From positions 1 to 64,000 of the forward strand of contig JACMNO010000111.1 in the NCBI GenBank assembly GCA_014378485.1: DNA of 64,000 nucleotides, read 5' to 3'. Below are positions 1 to 11,989 of this stretch, in pieces (position 1 is the first letter of the stretch; each line of letters begins with the position of its first letter). Origin of the DNA: Bacteroidia bacterium. Lineage in GTDB: Bacteria; Bacteroidota; Bacteroidia; B-17B0; Aurantibacillaceae. A model generated the notes under the pieces. The model saw only the letters and a program-made list of their open reading frames with translations. It had not been told where the DNA came from and did no database searches. A program made the position numbers and the translations under genes.

Positions 1-63
1 ATATAAAGCACGAAGTTTTCCTTCGATAGATGCATCAATTTTTTCTTTGATTTTAGCGCACAT
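1..63 (-). CDS. N-terminus of a zinc-ribbon (C4-type) coiled-coil protein, truncated by window edge
   Basis: Reverse strand reads MCAKIKEKIDASIEGKLRALY from ATG at 63-61; position next to a Nif3-like gene and N-terminal sequence resemble the usual Bacteroidota neighbour. Only 21 aa visible. Confidence 0.5.
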   Translation of the reverse strand, partial: MCAKIKEKIDASIEGKLRALY

Positions 64-66
64 AGT

Positions 67-1161
67 TTAAAAATAATTAACTGGGTTAGTGTTTGTTTCC
101 GTTAAATAGCTTGCAAAAGTAGGAAATTTATTTGATATAATCTCATAAAAAATTTCAGGGGTAAATTGCTCTGTTTCATAATGACCAATATCAGCAATTA
201 AAACCTTGTTCTCAGCATCAAAAAACTCATGGTATTTAAAGTCTGAACTAATGTAAATATCTGATTTTAAACTTATTGCATTTTTAAGTAAAAAACTTCC
301 GCTACCACCACACAATGCCACTTTTTGTATGGTTTTATTTAAGAAGGAGGTGTGTTTAATAAACTTTACCTTAAATGTAGTTTTTAACAGGGTTAAGAAT
401 TCTTCTTCTTTCATAGGATTTACTAATTCTCCGGTCCTGCCGGAACCTATATTTTGGTATATGTTTTCTAATTGGTAAATATCATAAGCAATTTCCTCAT
501 AAGGATGGGACTGTTTTAATGCAGAAAGCATCTGAGACTCGTTAACCGTTTCATAAATCAATTCTAATCTGGTTTCTTTTTCAAGACTCAATTTCCCTTT
601 TTCTCCTATAAAAGGATTGGATTGTTCATTGCCTTTGAAACTTCCTATCCCTTCTGTAATAAAGCTGCAGTTGTCGTAATTGCCAATATTTCCAGCACCA
701 GCTTGAAACAAACTTTCTCTTACATTCTCCAAGTGAGTTTCAGGAACAAAAGTGACTAACTTTTTTAACAGAGATCTTTTTGGAGCAAGTATTTGCTGGT
801 TAATTAAGCCCAGCTTGTCTGCTATTTTTTTGTTCACGCCAAGTTTTACATTGTCAAGATTGGTATGGCACGCATAAATGGCAATGTTATTTTGAATAGC
901 TTTTATGATAGTTCGTTCCACATAATTAGAGCCGTTTAATTTTTTTAACCCGCTAAAAATAATAGGATGGTGTGAAATAATTAAATTACATTTTTTTTGA
1001 ATGGCCTCTTCAATAACAGCTTCTGTACAATCCAAACATAGCAAAGCACCTGTTAGCTCTTGATTGGTATGGCCTGTCAATAATCCACAGTTATCGTACA
1101 ATTCCTGGTAGGAGAGAGGGGCAAATTTTTCCAGCTCATTAGTGATTTCTTTAAGTTGCAT
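67..1161 (-). CDS. Nif3-like dinuclear metal center protein (YbgI/DUF34 family)
   Basis: 364 aa ORF; ISHHPIIFSGLKKL, HTNLDNVKLGVN and IGHYETEQF metal-site motifs; inserted central domain typical of the long form. Confidence 0.9.
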   Translation of the reverse strand: MQLKEITNELEKFAPLSYQELYDNCGLLTGHTNQELTGALLCLDCTEAVIEEAIQKKCNLIISHHPIIFSGLKKLNGSNYVERTIIKAIQNNIAIYACHTNLDNVKLGVNKKIADKLGLINQQILAPKRSLLKKLVTFVPETHLENVRESLFQAGAGNIGNYDNCSFITEGIGSFKGNEQSNPFIGEKGKLSLEKETRLELIYETVNESQMLSALKQSHPYEEIAYDIYQLENIYQNIGSGRTGELVNPMKEEEFLTLLKTTFKVKFIKHTSFLNKTIQKVALCGGSGSFLLKNAISLKSDIYISSDFKYHEFFDAENKVLIADIGHYETEQFTPEIFYEIISNKFPTFASYLTETNTNPVNYF

Positions 1162-1199
1162 ATTTGTTTTTTTGACTAATAATTAGGAACTCTTTTAAT

Positions 1200-1760
1200 T
1201 TATTTCATTACCTCTTTATACCTAGAGCAACTCACCAAATGATCATTAATAATACCTGCAGCCTGCATGTAAGCATAACAAATAGTTGAACCCACAAAAG
1301 TAAACCCACGTTTTTTTAAAGCCTTACTAATTTCATCTGATTCGGAGCTTGTAGCGAGGATTTCTGAAGGCTGTTTAACTTTTGTTACAATAGTTTTATG
1401 ATCTGTAAATTGCCAAATATATTTATCAAACGAGCCAAATTCTTTTTGTATTTCCATAAATTCTTTGGCATTTTTTATAGTTTCTGTTATCTTAAGTTTG
1501 TTTGTAATAATACCGGCGTTTTGCATTAATTCTAAAACCTTATCTTCATCAAATTCAGCTACTTTTTTGACATTAAAATTCGCAAAAGCTTTATTAAAAT
1601 GTTTGCGTCTGTGTAAAATAGTTTTCCAACTTAATCCTGCCTGAAAGCAATCTAACACTAAAAACTCAAAATGTTTTTTATCATCATGCACTGGTGTTCC
1701 CCATTCTGTATCATGATAGAGGAGCATTTGTACATCGTTTTGTGGCCATGTGCAATTCAT
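1200..1760 (-). CDS. tag: DNA-3-methyladenine glycosylase I
   Basis: W..YHDTEWGTPVHDDKKHFEFLVLDCFQAGLSWKTIL..R and FVGSTICYAYMQAAGIINDHLVSC motifs; start set to ATG at 1760. Confidence 0.93.
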   Translation of the reverse strand: MNCTWPQNDVQMLLYHDTEWGTPVHDDKKHFEFLVLDCFQAGLSWKTILHRRKHFNKAFANFNVKKVAEFDEDKVLELMQNAGIITNKLKITETIKNAKEFMEIQKEFGSFDKYIWQFTDHKTIVTKVKQPSEILATSSESDEISKALKKRGFTFVGSTICYAYMQAAGIINDHLVSCSRYKEVMK

Positions 1761-1818
1761 AAAATAGTTTAGAATTATTAAAAACAAAAATTATCTTTAT
1801 GCTAAAATTAAACATATT

Positions 1819-2259
1819 ATGGGAATAGAAGAAAAAATTAATGCTGATGTAAAAGCCTCCATGCTAGCAAAAAACGCTAAACGATTAGAAGCTGTAAGAG
1901 CCATTAAATCAGTGATCTTATTGTTAAAAACATCTCCGGAAGGATTAACAGAAGATAGTGCTACCAAAGCTATTCAGAAAGAATATAAAAAGCGTAAAGA
2001 AACTTATGAAATTTACGTTCAACAAAACAGACCGGATTTAGCAGATGATGAATTATCACAGGCTTTAGTGATGGAAGAGTATTTACCAAAAGCCTTATCC
2101 GAGGAAGAACTTAAAACTATCATTAAAAACGCTATTACTGAAATTGGGGCTACTTCATCAGCAGATATGGGTAAAGTAATGGGCGCAGCAAATAAAACGA
2201 TTGCAGGAAGAGCGGATGGTAAATTAGTATCTCAGCTTGTAAAAACAATGTTGGGATAA
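1819..2259 (+). CDS. GatB/YqeY domain-containing protein
   Basis: 146 aa; EEKINADVKASMLAKNAKRLEAVRAIKS ... ADMGKVMGAANKTIAGRADGKLVSQLVK typical of YqeY. Confidence 0.93.
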   Translation: MGIEEKINADVKASMLAKNAKRLEAVRAIKSVILLLKTSPEGLTEDSATKAIQKEYKKRKETYEIYVQQNRPDLADDELSQALVMEEYLPKALSEEELKTIIKNAITEIGATSSADMGKVMGAANKTIAGRADGKLVSQLVKTMLG

Positions 2260-2481
2260 AACTACTTCGCAATTAAATGGCCCGTTATTAAATTTGATGA
2301 CGGCTTTTTTGTTTTAATGCCTAAAAATGACCGTTTTTTTATTTTGTGCTAAAAACCCATTTAACGGTAGTGTATTTTTCAATTAGCTTATTTAAATTTG
2401 CCAAATTCTGTGGCATTTAATATCCGTGTTACTGGGTATTGTTTTACCTACCAAACAATGTTACTTTCGTTAAATTATTTT

Positions 2482-2697
2482 ATGAGAAAAGCTGTTTTTA
2501 TATTTTCCATTTGTTTTTTTATTGTTTGCTCGTCTTGTCAGAAAGAGTATGATTGCGTTTGCACGAATGTATCAACTGGAGAAAAAATATATAGAGATAA
2601 AGTAAAAACAACTAAGCTTGGCAAAAAAGGATTTGAAAAATCATGCAAGTCAAATAATGACACGATCAGGGAATTAAAAGATTGTCGGATAGAATAA
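2482..2697 (+). CDS. small putative lipoprotein
   Basis: MRKAVFIFSICFFIVCSSCQKEYDCVC signal/lipobox; start moved to internal ATG. Confidence 0.6.
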   Translation: MRKAVFIFSICFFIVCSSCQKEYDCVCTNVSTGEKIYRDKVKTTKLGKKGFEKSCKSNNDTIRELKDCRIE

Positions 2698-2720
2698 CAA
2701 ACTAGGCAAATATATTTAAT

Positions 2721-2752
2721 AAAAAACCCTCAGATTTATCTGAGGGTTTTTT
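2721..2752. terminator. bidirectional intrinsic terminator
   Basis: AAAAAACCCTCAGATTTATCTGAGGGTTTTTT, between convergent genes. Confidence 0.9.
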
Positions 2753-2759
2753 ATTGATA

Positions 2760-5294
2760 TTAACTATCTTCTTTTTTCTTTTTTGGTTTTGGTTTGACAG
2801 TTTTCACTACGATTTCATTTTTCACGGCATCAAAATCTATTTCAATTGCATCTCCTTCAGATAAATTACTTTGTATTATCTCTTCTGCCATTGGATCCTC
2901 TAAATACTTTTGAATAGCCCGTTTTAAAGGACGAGCACCATATTGTATATCATAACCCTTCTCAACAATAAAGTCTTTAGCAGAATCCGAAATTTTGATG
3001 GTATATCCTAAATTATTTACACGGCCAAACAAGCTGTTTAATTCAATATCAATAATTTTGTGAATATCTTTTTTATCTAAAGAGTTAAACATGATTACAT
3101 CATCGATACGGTTTAAAAATTCAGGTGCAAAGGCTTTTTTCAAAGCATTTTCTACTACACCTTTATTCGCTTCTTCTGCGTGCTCTTGTCTGGTTTGAGT
3201 TCCAAATCCTACACCTTGTCCAAAATCTTTTAACTGACGGGCACCAATATTAGAGGTCATAATGATTATCGTATTTTTGAAATCAATTTTACGACCCAAA
3301 CTATCCGTTAATTGTCCGTCATCTAAAACCTGCAATAACATGTTAAAGACATCCGGATGCGCTTTTTCTATCTCATCCAATAAAACAACAGCGTAAGGAC
3401 GACGACGAACTTTTTCAGTTAACTGACCTCCTTCTTCATAACCAACATATCCCGGAGGTGCACCAATTAAACGGGTTACAGCAAATTTTTCCATATACTC
3501 ACTCATGTCAATGCGAATTAACGCTTCGTCATTATCGAATAAATGTTTTGCTAAAATTTTAGCCAATTGAGTTTTACCAACACCTGTTGGACCTAAGAAA
3601 ATAAATGAACCAATTGGTTTATTAGGATCTTTTAATCCGGCACGGTTACGTTGAATGGCTTTCACCACTTTTTTCAATGCTTCATCCTGGCCAATTACTT
3701 TGCCTTGTAATGTCTCTACCATTTTTACCAACTTCTCACCTTCATTCTGAGAAATACGCTGAACCGGCACACCACTCATCATCGAAACAACTTCTGCAAC
3801 GTTATCTTCTGTAACTGTTACGCGATTCATCTTTGTTTCTTCTTCCCATGCTTTTTTAGCCGTATCTAATTGTGCCTGTAATTGTTTTTCAGTATCACGT
3901 AGTTTAGCTGCTTCTTCATATTTTTGAGAACGAACCACCTGATTCTTTAATTCTTTAATGTCCTCCATTTTTTTCTCTAGTTCCAAAACATTTTCAGGAA
4001 CATTGATATTTGTAATGTGAACGCGGGAACCTGCTTCATCTAGCGCATCAATCGCTTTATCAGGCAAATGTCTGTCTGTTAAATAACGTGCCGTTAATGT
4101 TACGCAGGCTTTAATTGCCTCCGGAGTATAACATACATTATGATGATCTTCGTATTTAGACTTAATGTTATTTAAAATCTGTAAAGATTCATCTTGTGTA
4201 GCTGGCTCTATAATTACCTTCTGGAAACGACGCTCTAATGCACCGTCTTTTTCAATATGCTGGCGGAATTCATCTAACGTTGTCGCTCCAATACATTGGA
4301 TCTCGCCACGAGCTAAAGCCGGTTTAAACATGTTACTCGCATCCATACTGCCACTCGCACCACCTGCACCAATGATGGTATGAATTTCGTCAATGAATAA
4401 AATCACGTCAGGATTTTTTTCTAATTCATTCATTACGGCTTTCATACGTTCTTCAAATTGTCCGCGGTATTTTGTACCGGCAACCAAAGAAGCAAGATCA
4501 AGGGTAACAACTCGTTTTCCAAATAATACTCGAGATACTTTACGTTGAACGATCCGTAAGGCTAAACCTTCTGCAATGGCAGATTTACCCACACCCGGTT
4601 CACCAATTAAAATCGGGTTATTCTTTTTACGACGTGATAAGATTTGAGAAACACGCTCAATTTCTTTTTCACGACCAACAACAGGGTCTAATTTTCCATC
4701 CTCCGCCATTTTAGTTAAATCTCTTCCGAAATTATCTAAAACAGGTGTTTTGGATTTTGATTCGCCTGGTTTTTTAGCTGCGCCAGTTCCGGTACTTCCA
4801 AATGATTCTTCATTTTCATCATCATCTCCGGTTGCTGCATTTTCAATTTTATGCGGGTTTTCCATATATCCTTCTAATTCAAGTTTTACAGCATTATAAT
4901 CTACTCCAAATTTCCCTAAAGTTTTAGACACCACATTATCATTGTCTTTTAAAATACACATTAATAAGTGTTCAGTCCCAATTTGAGGTGCTTTAAAAAC
5001 TTTAGCTTCCAGGTAAGTAAGTTTTAAGGTCTTTTCGGCCTGTTTAACTAATGGAATATTTGCTAAATTATTTACCTTTTTCATTGAAACGGGTAAGCTT
5101 TGTTCTATTTGTTTTCTAAGATCCTGAATATTAATAGCCAGGTTTTTTAATAATTTAATGCCAACGCCTTCTCCATCGCGAATCATGCCCAACATCAAAT
5201 GTTCAATTCCTATGTAATCATGTCCTAATCTTAATGCTTCTTCTCGGCTAAACGTTATCACGTCCTTTACGCGCTGTGAAAATTTTGCTTCCAT
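2760..5294 (-). CDS. clpC: ATP-dependent Clp protease ATP-binding subunit ClpC
   Basis: Clp N-repeats, two AAA+ modules ([27 protein letters not shown]), UVR-like middle region, C-terminal D2. Confidence 0.95.
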   Translation of the reverse strand: MEAKFSQRVKDVITFSREEALRLGHDYIGIEHLMLGMIRDGEGVGIKLLKNLAINIQDLRKQIEQSLPVSMKKVNNLANIPLVKQAEKTLKLTYLEAKVFKAPQIGTEHLLMCILKDNDNVVSKTLGKFGVDYNAVKLELEGYMENPHKIENAATGDDDENEESFGSTGTGAAKKPGESKSKTPVLDNFGRDLTKMAEDGKLDPVVGREKEIERVSQILSRRKKNNPILIGEPGVGKSAIAEGLALRIVQRKVSRVLFGKRVVTLDLASLVAGTKYRGQFEERMKAVMNELEKNPDVILFIDEIHTIIGAGGASGSMDASNMFKPALARGEIQCIGATTLDEFRQHIEKDGALERRFQKVIIEPATQDESLQILNNIKSKYEDHHNVCYTPEAIKACVTLTARYLTDRHLPDKAIDALDEAGSRVHITNINVPENVLELEKKMEDIKELKNQVVRSQKYEEAAKLRDTEKQLQAQLDTAKKAWEEETKMNRVTVTEDNVAEVVSMMSGVPVQRISQNEGEKLVKMVETLQGKVIGQDEALKKVVKAIQRNRAGLKDPNKPIGSFIFLGPTGVGKTQLAKILAKHLFDNDEALIRIDMSEYMEKFAVTRLIGAPPGYVGYEEGGQLTEKVRRRPYAVVLLDEIEKAHPDVFNMLLQVLDDGQLTDSLGRKIDFKNTIIIMTSNIGARQLKDFGQGVGFGTQTRQEHAEEANKGVVENALKKAFAPEFLNRIDDVIMFNSLDKKDIHKIIDIELNSLFGRVNNLGYTIKISDSAKDFIVEKGYDIQYGARPLKRAIQKYLEDPMAEEIIQSNLSEGDAIEIDFDAVKNEIVVKTVKPKPKKKKEDS

Positions 5295-5568
5295 ATCTTT
5301 TTTATAGTTCTTTTTAGGTTCTAAACACAATTAATGCCACAATCAAAAGTAACCGTTAATGGCAGTTTCACTACTTTTTCGATGCCTTTTTTTTAACATT
5401 AAACTTGTTAATAACTATACATCTAAATTACTAATAAAATAGGTATTTTCAAAGCCTATTAGCTTATTTTTTGAATATATATTACATGAATTGTAACAAA
5501 AATTAACTGACAGAATTTCTGAATAAAAAAACAAATAAAAGTATAAGAATTAAAAAACAAAAAAGAAT

Positions 5569-8130
5569 ATGAGCGGAGAGAAAATTATCCCAATTAACAT
5601 TGAAGAGGAAATGAAAACAGCTTATATCGATTATTCGATGTCGGTTATTGTATCGCGTGCGTTGCCTGATGTAAGAGATGGTTTAAAGCCTGTACATCGC
5701 AGGGTGTTGTACGGAATGTTGGATTTAGGTGTATTGCATAATCGTCCTTATAAAAAGTCGGCACGTATCGTTGGAGAAGTTTTAGGGAAATATCACCCGC
5801 ATGGTGATACCTCAGTTTATGATACAATGGTGCGTATGGCTCAGGAATGGAGCTTGCGTTACATGTTGGTTGATGGACAAGGTAATTACGGTTCGGTAGA
5901 TGGTGATCCACCGGCTGCAATGCGTTATACTGAAGCGCGTTTTCGTAAAATTACAGAGGAGATCATTGCTGATATTGAAAAAGACACAGTGGATTTCCGT
6001 CCCAATTTTGATGACTCTTTGACTGAGCCTACTGTAATGCCAACTCGTATACCAACTTTATTAATGAATGGTGCTTCGGGTATTGCTGTTGGTATGGCCA
6101 CCAATATGGCACCTCATAATTTAACAGAAGTAGTGAATGGTATTTTAGCTTATATCGATGATAATAACATTGATATTGATGGCTTAATGAAGCATATTAA
6201 AGCGCCTGATTTTCCTACAGGCGGAACTATTTATGGGCACGAAGGTGTAAAAGATGCTTTCCGAACTGGCCGTGGTCGTGTGATGATGCGCGCCAAAGCA
6301 AGTATTGAACCGGTAAACAACCGAGAGCGTATTATCGTTACTGAAATTCCTTATCAGATTAATAAGGCAGAAATGATCAAGCGCCAATGGGAATTATGTA
6401 ACGAAAAGAAAATTGAAGGTATCACAGAAATTCGTGATGAGAGTAATCGTGAAGGAATGCGTATTGTTTATGAATTACGTACAGATGCTATTTCAAATGT
6501 TGTATTAAATAATTTGTATAAATACTCTGCGTTACAAACTTCATTTTCAATTAATAATGTGGTTTTAGTAAAAGGTCGTCCTGAGATGTTGAATCTTAAA
6601 GATATGATTCATCATTTTGTTGATCACAGACATGATGTAGTTGTTCGCCGCACGAAGTTTGATTTAATGCAAGCCGAAAAACGTGCTCATATTTTAGAGG
6701 GTTTATTAATTGCTCAAAAAAATATTGAAGAAGTTATTAAGATCATTCGTGAGAGTAATAGTCCTGATGCTGCAAAAGATGAATTGATCACACGTTTCAC
6801 TTTATCAGAAATTCAGGCACGAGCCATCTTAGATATGCGTTTAAGAACATTAACCGGACTAGAGGTTGATAAATTAAATGCTGAGTATGCTGAGTTGATG
6901 AAGAGCATTGCTTACTTCAAAGAAATTTTATCAGACGAAACATTACGTTTTAAAATTATTCGTGAAGAGTTAGTCGAGATCAAAGATAAATATGGTGATG
7001 AACGCCGCACGGATATTGTTTACGCCGGTGATGATTTAAAAATCGAAGATATGATTGCGGATGAAGATGTGGTAATTACTATTTCTCATTTGGGTTACAT
7101 GAAGCGTACAAACCTTGCAGAATACCGTTCTCAAAACAGAGGCGGAAGAGGAAGCAAAGGTACCGCAACACGCGATGAAGATTTTGTAGAACATATGTTC
7201 ATTGCATCAACGCATAATTATATTTTATTATTCAGTGAAAAAGGACAGTGTTACTGGATCCGTGCTTATGAAGTTCCGGAAGGAGCGAAAAACAGTAAAG
7301 GACGAGCAATTCAAAACCTGATCAGCATTGCGCCGGATGATAAAATAAAAGCGTTTATTAATATTAAAAACTTAAATGATGAAGAGTATATTCAAAACAA
7401 CTTCATTATATTATGTACTAAAGATGGTATCATCAAAAAAACTTCGGTAGAAGCTTATTCTCGTCCACGTTCAAATGGTATCAATGCCATTACCATTCGT
7501 GAAGGAGATGTTTTATTAGAGGCGGCTTTAACTAATGGCAGCAATGAAATTATGATCGCTACCAAATTAGGTAAAGTTTGTCGTTTCCCGGAAGCAAAGG
7601 TTCGTCCGATGGGCCGTAATGCCTCTGGTGTAATTGGTATTGATTTAAATGATGAAGAAGGTGGCAATAATGAAGTAGTCGGAATGATTTGTATCAATGA
7701 TATGCAGGCTAATGTGTTGGTAGTTTCTGAAAAAGGTTACGGAAAACGTTCTGATATTGAAGAATACAGGATCACGAATCGTGGTGGTAAAGGAGTTAAA
7801 ACAATTAACATAACCGAAAAAACCGGAAATTTAGTTGGAATTAAATCGGTGACCGATGCCAATGATCTAATGATCATTACTAAGAACGGAATTGCTATTC
7901 GGATGAATGTGTCAGATCTTCGTGTAATGGGACGTGCAACCCAGGGCGTAAAATTAATTAATATTCAGGATAGCGACAGTATCGCGGCAGTTACCAAAGT
8001 AGATCATGAAGATGAGGCCGATGTAGTTGTTGAAGGTGAAGTAACTTCTGATTTACCAACCGGTGATGTTGCACCGGAAGAAAATCCAAAGGATGAAAAT
8101 ACAACACCAACGGACGATGAAACTAAATAA
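5569..8130 (+). CDS. gyrA: DNA gyrase subunit A
   Basis: 853 aa; [42 protein letters not shown] active Tyr region, C-terminal pinwheel with [10 protein letters not shown] box; acidic tail. Confidence 0.97.
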   Translation: MSGEKIIPINIEEEMKTAYIDYSMSVIVSRALPDVRDGLKPVHRRVLYGMLDLGVLHNRPYKKSARIVGEVLGKYHPHGDTSVYDTMVRMAQEWSLRYMLVDGQGNYGSVDGDPPAAMRYTEARFRKITEEIIADIEKDTVDFRPNFDDSLTEPTVMPTRIPTLLMNGASGIAVGMATNMAPHNLTEVVNGILAYIDDNNIDIDGLMKHIKAPDFPTGGTIYGHEGVKDAFRTGRGRVMMRAKASIEPVNNRERIIVTEIPYQINKAEMIKRQWELCNEKKIEGITEIRDESNREGMRIVYELRTDAISNVVLNNLYKYSALQTSFSINNVVLVKGRPEMLNLKDMIHHFVDHRHDVVVRRTKFDLMQAEKRAHILEGLLIAQKNIEEVIKIIRESNSPDAAKDELITRFTLSEIQARAILDMRLRTLTGLEVDKLNAEYAELMKSIAYFKEILSDETLRFKIIREELVEIKDKYGDERRTDIVYAGDDLKIEDMIADEDVVITISHLGYMKRTNLAEYRSQNRGGRGSKGTATRDEDFVEHMFIASTHNYILLFSEKGQCYWIRAYEVPEGAKNSKGRAIQNLISIAPDDKIKAFINIKNLNDEEYIQNNFIILCTKDGIIKKTSVEAYSRPRSNGINAITIREGDVLLEAALTNGSNEIMIATKLGKVCRFPEAKVRPMGRNASGVIGIDLNDEEGGNNEVVGMICINDMQANVLVVSEKGYGKRSDIEEYRITNRGGKGVKTINITEKTGNLVGIKSVTDANDLMIITKNGIAIRMNVSDLRVMGRATQGVKLINIQDSDSIAAVTKVDHEDEADVVVEGEVTSDLPTGDVAPEENPKDENTTPTDDETK

Positions 8131-8142
8131 TAGTTTATAATA

Positions 8143-8913
8143 ATGAGAAAATTTATTTTTTGTATGCTATATATTTTATGTTCTGTTTATTATGGACAAC
8201 AACAATATATAGCATACTTTACTCCTCCAACAGACTTTAGCGATTATAGTTTTTCTATGTATGGGCCAAGTACAAATGTTACTGATAATAGTGGCATACC
8301 AAGAAGTTGTACCTTTTATAATGGCTTGCTTGCTACTCCCGCAGTAGGAATGTATTATAAATGGGGAATGATTGACGCTCAAGCTCAAACATTGGCATAT
8401 TCATATGATAGCCTTGTTTTTAAATTTAAAGTGAAAACAAACGGTTATGCAAAAAACTTTAGGATTAGAGGAGAGTTTTTACAAAATACAGGTAATTTCC
8501 CTTATTCTTTAACTAAAAATTATAATGGATTAGATTCGTTAAATATCAGAATTAAAGTTGGTTTCATAACTGTAAATCCATTTAACTGGAAAGTATGGTT
8601 AGAAAAGCAAGACACTACTTTAAATAATTTTACAGTGAAATTAAGTGATCTGGATATTAAAGGTTATTTGCATTATGGTACTGTGGGATTAAATGATTTT
8701 TTAAAATCTGAAGGTAAAATCTATTGGAATAATGAAACCATTTTTTTTGATGAAAAATGGATGAATAAAAAATACTGGATAAACGATGTTTATGGTAAAA
8801 TTATTTATTCAGGAATTGTAAATTCAACTCAGGAAAAATTGAATTTAGGAAATGGCCTTTATATTTTAAATACGGAATATTCGTCTCAAAAAATGATTAT
8901 TTCATCTAATTAA
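8143..8913 (+). CDS. secreted protein with degenerate T9SS-type C-terminal tail
   Basis: Signal peptide MRKFIFCMLYILCSVYYGQQ; C-terminus WINDVYGKIIYSG...LGNGLYILNTEYSSQKMIIS resembles type A sorting domains. Confidence 0.6.
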   Translation: MRKFIFCMLYILCSVYYGQQQYIAYFTPPTDFSDYSFSMYGPSTNVTDNSGIPRSCTFYNGLLATPAVGMYYKWGMIDAQAQTLAYSYDSLVFKFKVKTNGYAKNFRIRGEFLQNTGNFPYSLTKNYNGLDSLNIRIKVGFITVNPFNWKVWLEKQDTTLNNFTVKLSDLDIKGYLHYGTVGLNDFLKSEGKIYWNNETIFFDEKWMNKKYWINDVYGKIIYSGIVNSTQEKLNLGNGLYILNTEYSSQKMIISSN

Positions 8914-9002
8914 ACCATAAATACTACACAAACGGTTGATATCAGTTAATTGCGGACAAAAACTATAATACTTAAAATATAAATTTGACCAAACTAAATA
9001 GT

Positions 9003-11870
9003 ATGAATAAAAAAACAATTATCACAGGAGCATTAAGTCTATTAGCCTTTGCTTCATTAGTAGCTCAGCCAACATTAGTTGAAAAAGTTGAAGTGACGCC
9101 AGGCAAAGTGGTTATTCCTTATGAGAAATGGAAATTGCCAAATGGTTTAACAATATTATTAAATGAAGATCATTCTGATCCTGTAGTGCATGTATTGGTT
9201 ACCTATAAAGTAGGATCTGATCGTGAGAGTCTTGGGAAATCTGGTTTTGCCCATTTCTTTGAGCACATGATGTTTCAAGGTTCCAAGCACGTTGCCGATG
9301 AAGAGCATTTTAAAATGGTTTCTACTGCAGGTGGTAATATGAATGGTAATACTACTGAAGACAGAACTGTTTATTTTGAAACTGTGCCTTCTAATAATAT
9401 GGAAATGGCTTTATGGTTAGAAGCCGACCGTATGGGTTTTTTATTAGATTCTTTAACTACTAAGAAATTTGAAAACCAACGTGATGCTGTAAAAAATGAG
9501 AAGTCTCAAAATGTTGAAAATCAGCCTTACGCCATGGCATTTGTTGAGGAGATCCAGAAAGCGTTATACCCTGAAGGACATCCTTACAGCTGGCCGGTAA
9601 TTGGGTATGTGGATGATTTGAACAGAGCAAATCTGGAAGATGTTAAAAACTTCTTTTTACGGTGGTATGGACCAAACAATGCGATTCTGACTATTTCAGG
9701 AGATTTCAGTTCTCCTGAAGCATTAGCAATGATTGATAAATACTTCGGAGGAATTAAACCTTGCCCGGAAGTTAAAAAAATGCGAGTTCCTCCTGTTACT
9801 TTAGCAACCGATAAATATACTGCTTATAAAGACCGTACGTATTTTCCTTTAAATTTGAGGGTTTATCCTACAGTTCCTCAGTACAATAGAGATGAACCGG
9901 CATTAGATATTTTAGGAATGATGATGGGAAGTGGAAACAACTCTATTTTCTATAAAAATTTCGTAAAAGCTAAACCTGAAATTGCTGCTGATGCAAGTGT
10001 GAGTCATCGCTCGAAAGAATTAGGCGGAGAGTTTTCTATCCAAATATTTGCTTATCCACCTGAAGATTTTAACCTTGAAAAACTATTTACTGATATTGAC
10101 AATAAAGTAAAATCTACGATTGAAGAGTTTGGAACTTCCGGAATTACGGATGAGGCTTTATCAAGAGCTAAGGCAGAAATTGAAGCCGGTATGTATGGTA
10201 GCTTATCTACTGTTGCAAGTAAGGCTGGTACAATATCTGAATGGGAACGTTTATTGGGGAAGACGTACACATTATCTGATGAAATTGACCGTTATAATAA
10301 AGTAACTAAAGAAGACATTATACGTGTATTTAATAAATACATTAAAGGTGCCGGTGCTGCTGTATTAAATACATACCCGATTATGAATCAAAAAGATTCA
10401 GTGAAAAGTATTAATCCTTACGCAGGTATGAAGTTTGAAACTCCAGCTGAATACAAGGGTTTAGCTTATTCCCCAACGGCAGATAAGTTTGACAGGGCTG
10501 CCAGACCAAAGGCAGGCGCTGCAAAACCCGTTACGATTCCTGATTATTTTTCTTCTAAGCTATCTAATGGTATGAGTATTATTGGTACAAAAAATACTGA
10601 AACTCCTGAAGTGACCATAGTTTTCACGATGGAAGGCGGAAGTTTGGTTTTACCTGCCGATCAACTCAAAAAAATGGGTGTGGCAGAATTAACAGCCAAT
10701 GTATTAAATGAAGGAACAAAAAATTATACGACTGAACAAATCAGCGCTGAGTTGGAAAAACTGGGAAGCAGTATCAATTTTTCGGCTAACAAATCTGCTA
10801 CAACTATTCAAATCAGTTCATTAAAAAAGAACCTTGAGGCTACTTTAAAATTATTCGAAGAGAAATTGTTGAATCCAGGTTTTAATTCCGAAGACTTTAA
10901 ATTAGCTAAAAAGCAATACAAAGAAAGTGTTAAAAATGATGAAACCAGCGCAAACACAATGGCTAATAGAGCTTTCAATTTTGCTTTGTATGGTAGTACT
11001 GTAATGGGCCTCGACCCATCAGTAAAAACAATTGAAAGCGTTGAATTGGCAGATGTGAAAGACTATTATAACAAATATTATTCTCCATCGGTTACAAACG
11101 CTGTTGTAGTTGGTGATGTTGAAGAAAAAGATATTATCGCTAAACTTTCTTTCTTAAATAAATGGCAGGCTAAAGAGGTTAAGATTCAGCCAATCCCTGA
11201 ACCAACACCATCAACTGAACCTCAATTTTTTATTTACAATAAATTTGGAGCCCCGTCTTCAGTAATCCAAATGGGATATCCATCTCTTAAATTCGATGCT
11301 ACAGGTGATTATTATAAAAACAGGATTGCCAATTATGTTTTTGGTGGCGCGTTTAATAGTCGATTGAATTTAAATTTACGTGAAGATAAAGGATATACTT
11401 ATGGCATCCGTTCAGGTTTTTCTGGCGGAAAATACACAGGAACATTTGCTATTTCTTCTTCAGTAAAACGTCCTGCTACTGCGTTATCTTTAGCAGAGAT
11501 TATAAAGGAGTTTACTAATTATCAAACGAACGGTATTACTGATAAAGAATTGGAGTTCACTAAAAATTCTTTATTAAATGAGGAAGCTTTAAAATATGAA
11601 GCACCTTATCAGAAAGCAGCTTTCTTGTCAAATATTGTGAGGTATAATTTAGATAAAGGATTTACTGCTCAGCAAAACCAGATCCTGAAAAGTATGACTA
11701 AGGATGAGGTGAATGCGCAGATTAAAAAATACTTTGATCTGAATAAATTAACCACTGTAGTGGTTGGCGATAAAGCAATGATTGAAGCCCAATTAGATAA
11801 AGCTTCAAAGGATGTTAAAAATAAAGATATATTAAATAAAGTTAAATTAAAGAAAATTTCAGTTGATTAA
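9003..11870 (+). CDS. M16 family zinc metallopeptidase (two-domain insulinase-like)
   Basis: Signal peptide, HFFEHMMFQGS (HxxEH) active site in first half, second M16-like half without the motif. Confidence 0.93.
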   Translation: MNKKTIITGALSLLAFASLVAQPTLVEKVEVTPGKVVIPYEKWKLPNGLTILLNEDHSDPVVHVLVTYKVGSDRESLGKSGFAHFFEHMMFQGSKHVADEEHFKMVSTAGGNMNGNTTEDRTVYFETVPSNNMEMALWLEADRMGFLLDSLTTKKFENQRDAVKNEKSQNVENQPYAMAFVEEIQKALYPEGHPYSWPVIGYVDDLNRANLEDVKNFFLRWYGPNNAILTISGDFSSPEALAMIDKYFGGIKPCPEVKKMRVPPVTLATDKYTAYKDRTYFPLNLRVYPTVPQYNRDEPALDILGMMMGSGNNSIFYKNFVKAKPEIAADASVSHRSKELGGEFSIQIFAYPPEDFNLEKLFTDIDNKVKSTIEEFGTSGITDEALSRAKAEIEAGMYGSLSTVASKAGTISEWERLLGKTYTLSDEIDRYNKVTKEDIIRVFNKYIKGAGAAVLNTYPIMNQKDSVKSINPYAGMKFETPAEYKGLAYSPTADKFDRAARPKAGAAKPVTIPDYFSSKLSNGMSIIGTKNTETPEVTIVFTMEGGSLVLPADQLKKMGVAELTANVLNEGTKNYTTEQISAELEKLGSSINFSANKSATTIQISSLKKNLEATLKLFEEKLLNPGFNSEDFKLAKKQYKESVKNDETSANTMANRAFNFALYGSTVMGLDPSVKTIESVELADVKDYYNKYYSPSVTNAVVVGDVEEKDIIAKLSFLNKWQAKEVKIQPIPEPTPSTEPQFFIYNKFGAPSSVIQMGYPSLKFDATGDYYKNRIANYVFGGAFNSRLNLNLREDKGYTYGIRSGFSGGKYTGTFAISSSVKRPATALSLAEIIKEFTNYQTNGITDKELEFTKNSLLNEEALKYEAPYQKAAFLSNIVRYNLDKGFTAQQNQILKSMTKDEVNAQIKKYFDLNKLTTVVVGDKAMIEAQLDKASKDVKNKDILNKVKLKKISVD

Positions 11871-11925
11871 TTATGTAAATGCACAATATTTGCGTCTACT
11901 ATATAAATGAATAAATAACTCATAT

Positions 11926-11963
11926 AAAAAAGCACCGGATCAGTTTTGTCTGGTGCTTTTTTT
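11926..11963 (+). terminator. intrinsic terminator
   Basis: AAAAAGCACCGGATCAGTTTTGTCTGGTGCTTTTTTT. Confidence 0.85.
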
Positions 11964-11989
11964 ATTACCTTAATCCAAAATTTAACAAT

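Noticed and set aside
4165-4383. Antisense ORF inside clpC
   Set aside because: Overlaps a strongly supported conserved gene; no start context or domain. Same reasoning for antisense/alternate-frame ORFs within gyrA (5645-5920, 6184-6387, 7455-7697), M16 (10052-10305), TPR (13188-13614, 13830-14042), valS (35507-38008) and others.
5400-5568. Weak dyad AATAGG...CCTATT in clpC/gyrA divergent region
   Set aside because: Only 6-bp arms in AT-rich DNA; expected by chance.
11880-11965. Possible small RNA (AATATTTG box followed by a terminator)
   Set aside because: -7 box is off-consensus and the hairpin is adequately explained as terminator of the M16 gene.
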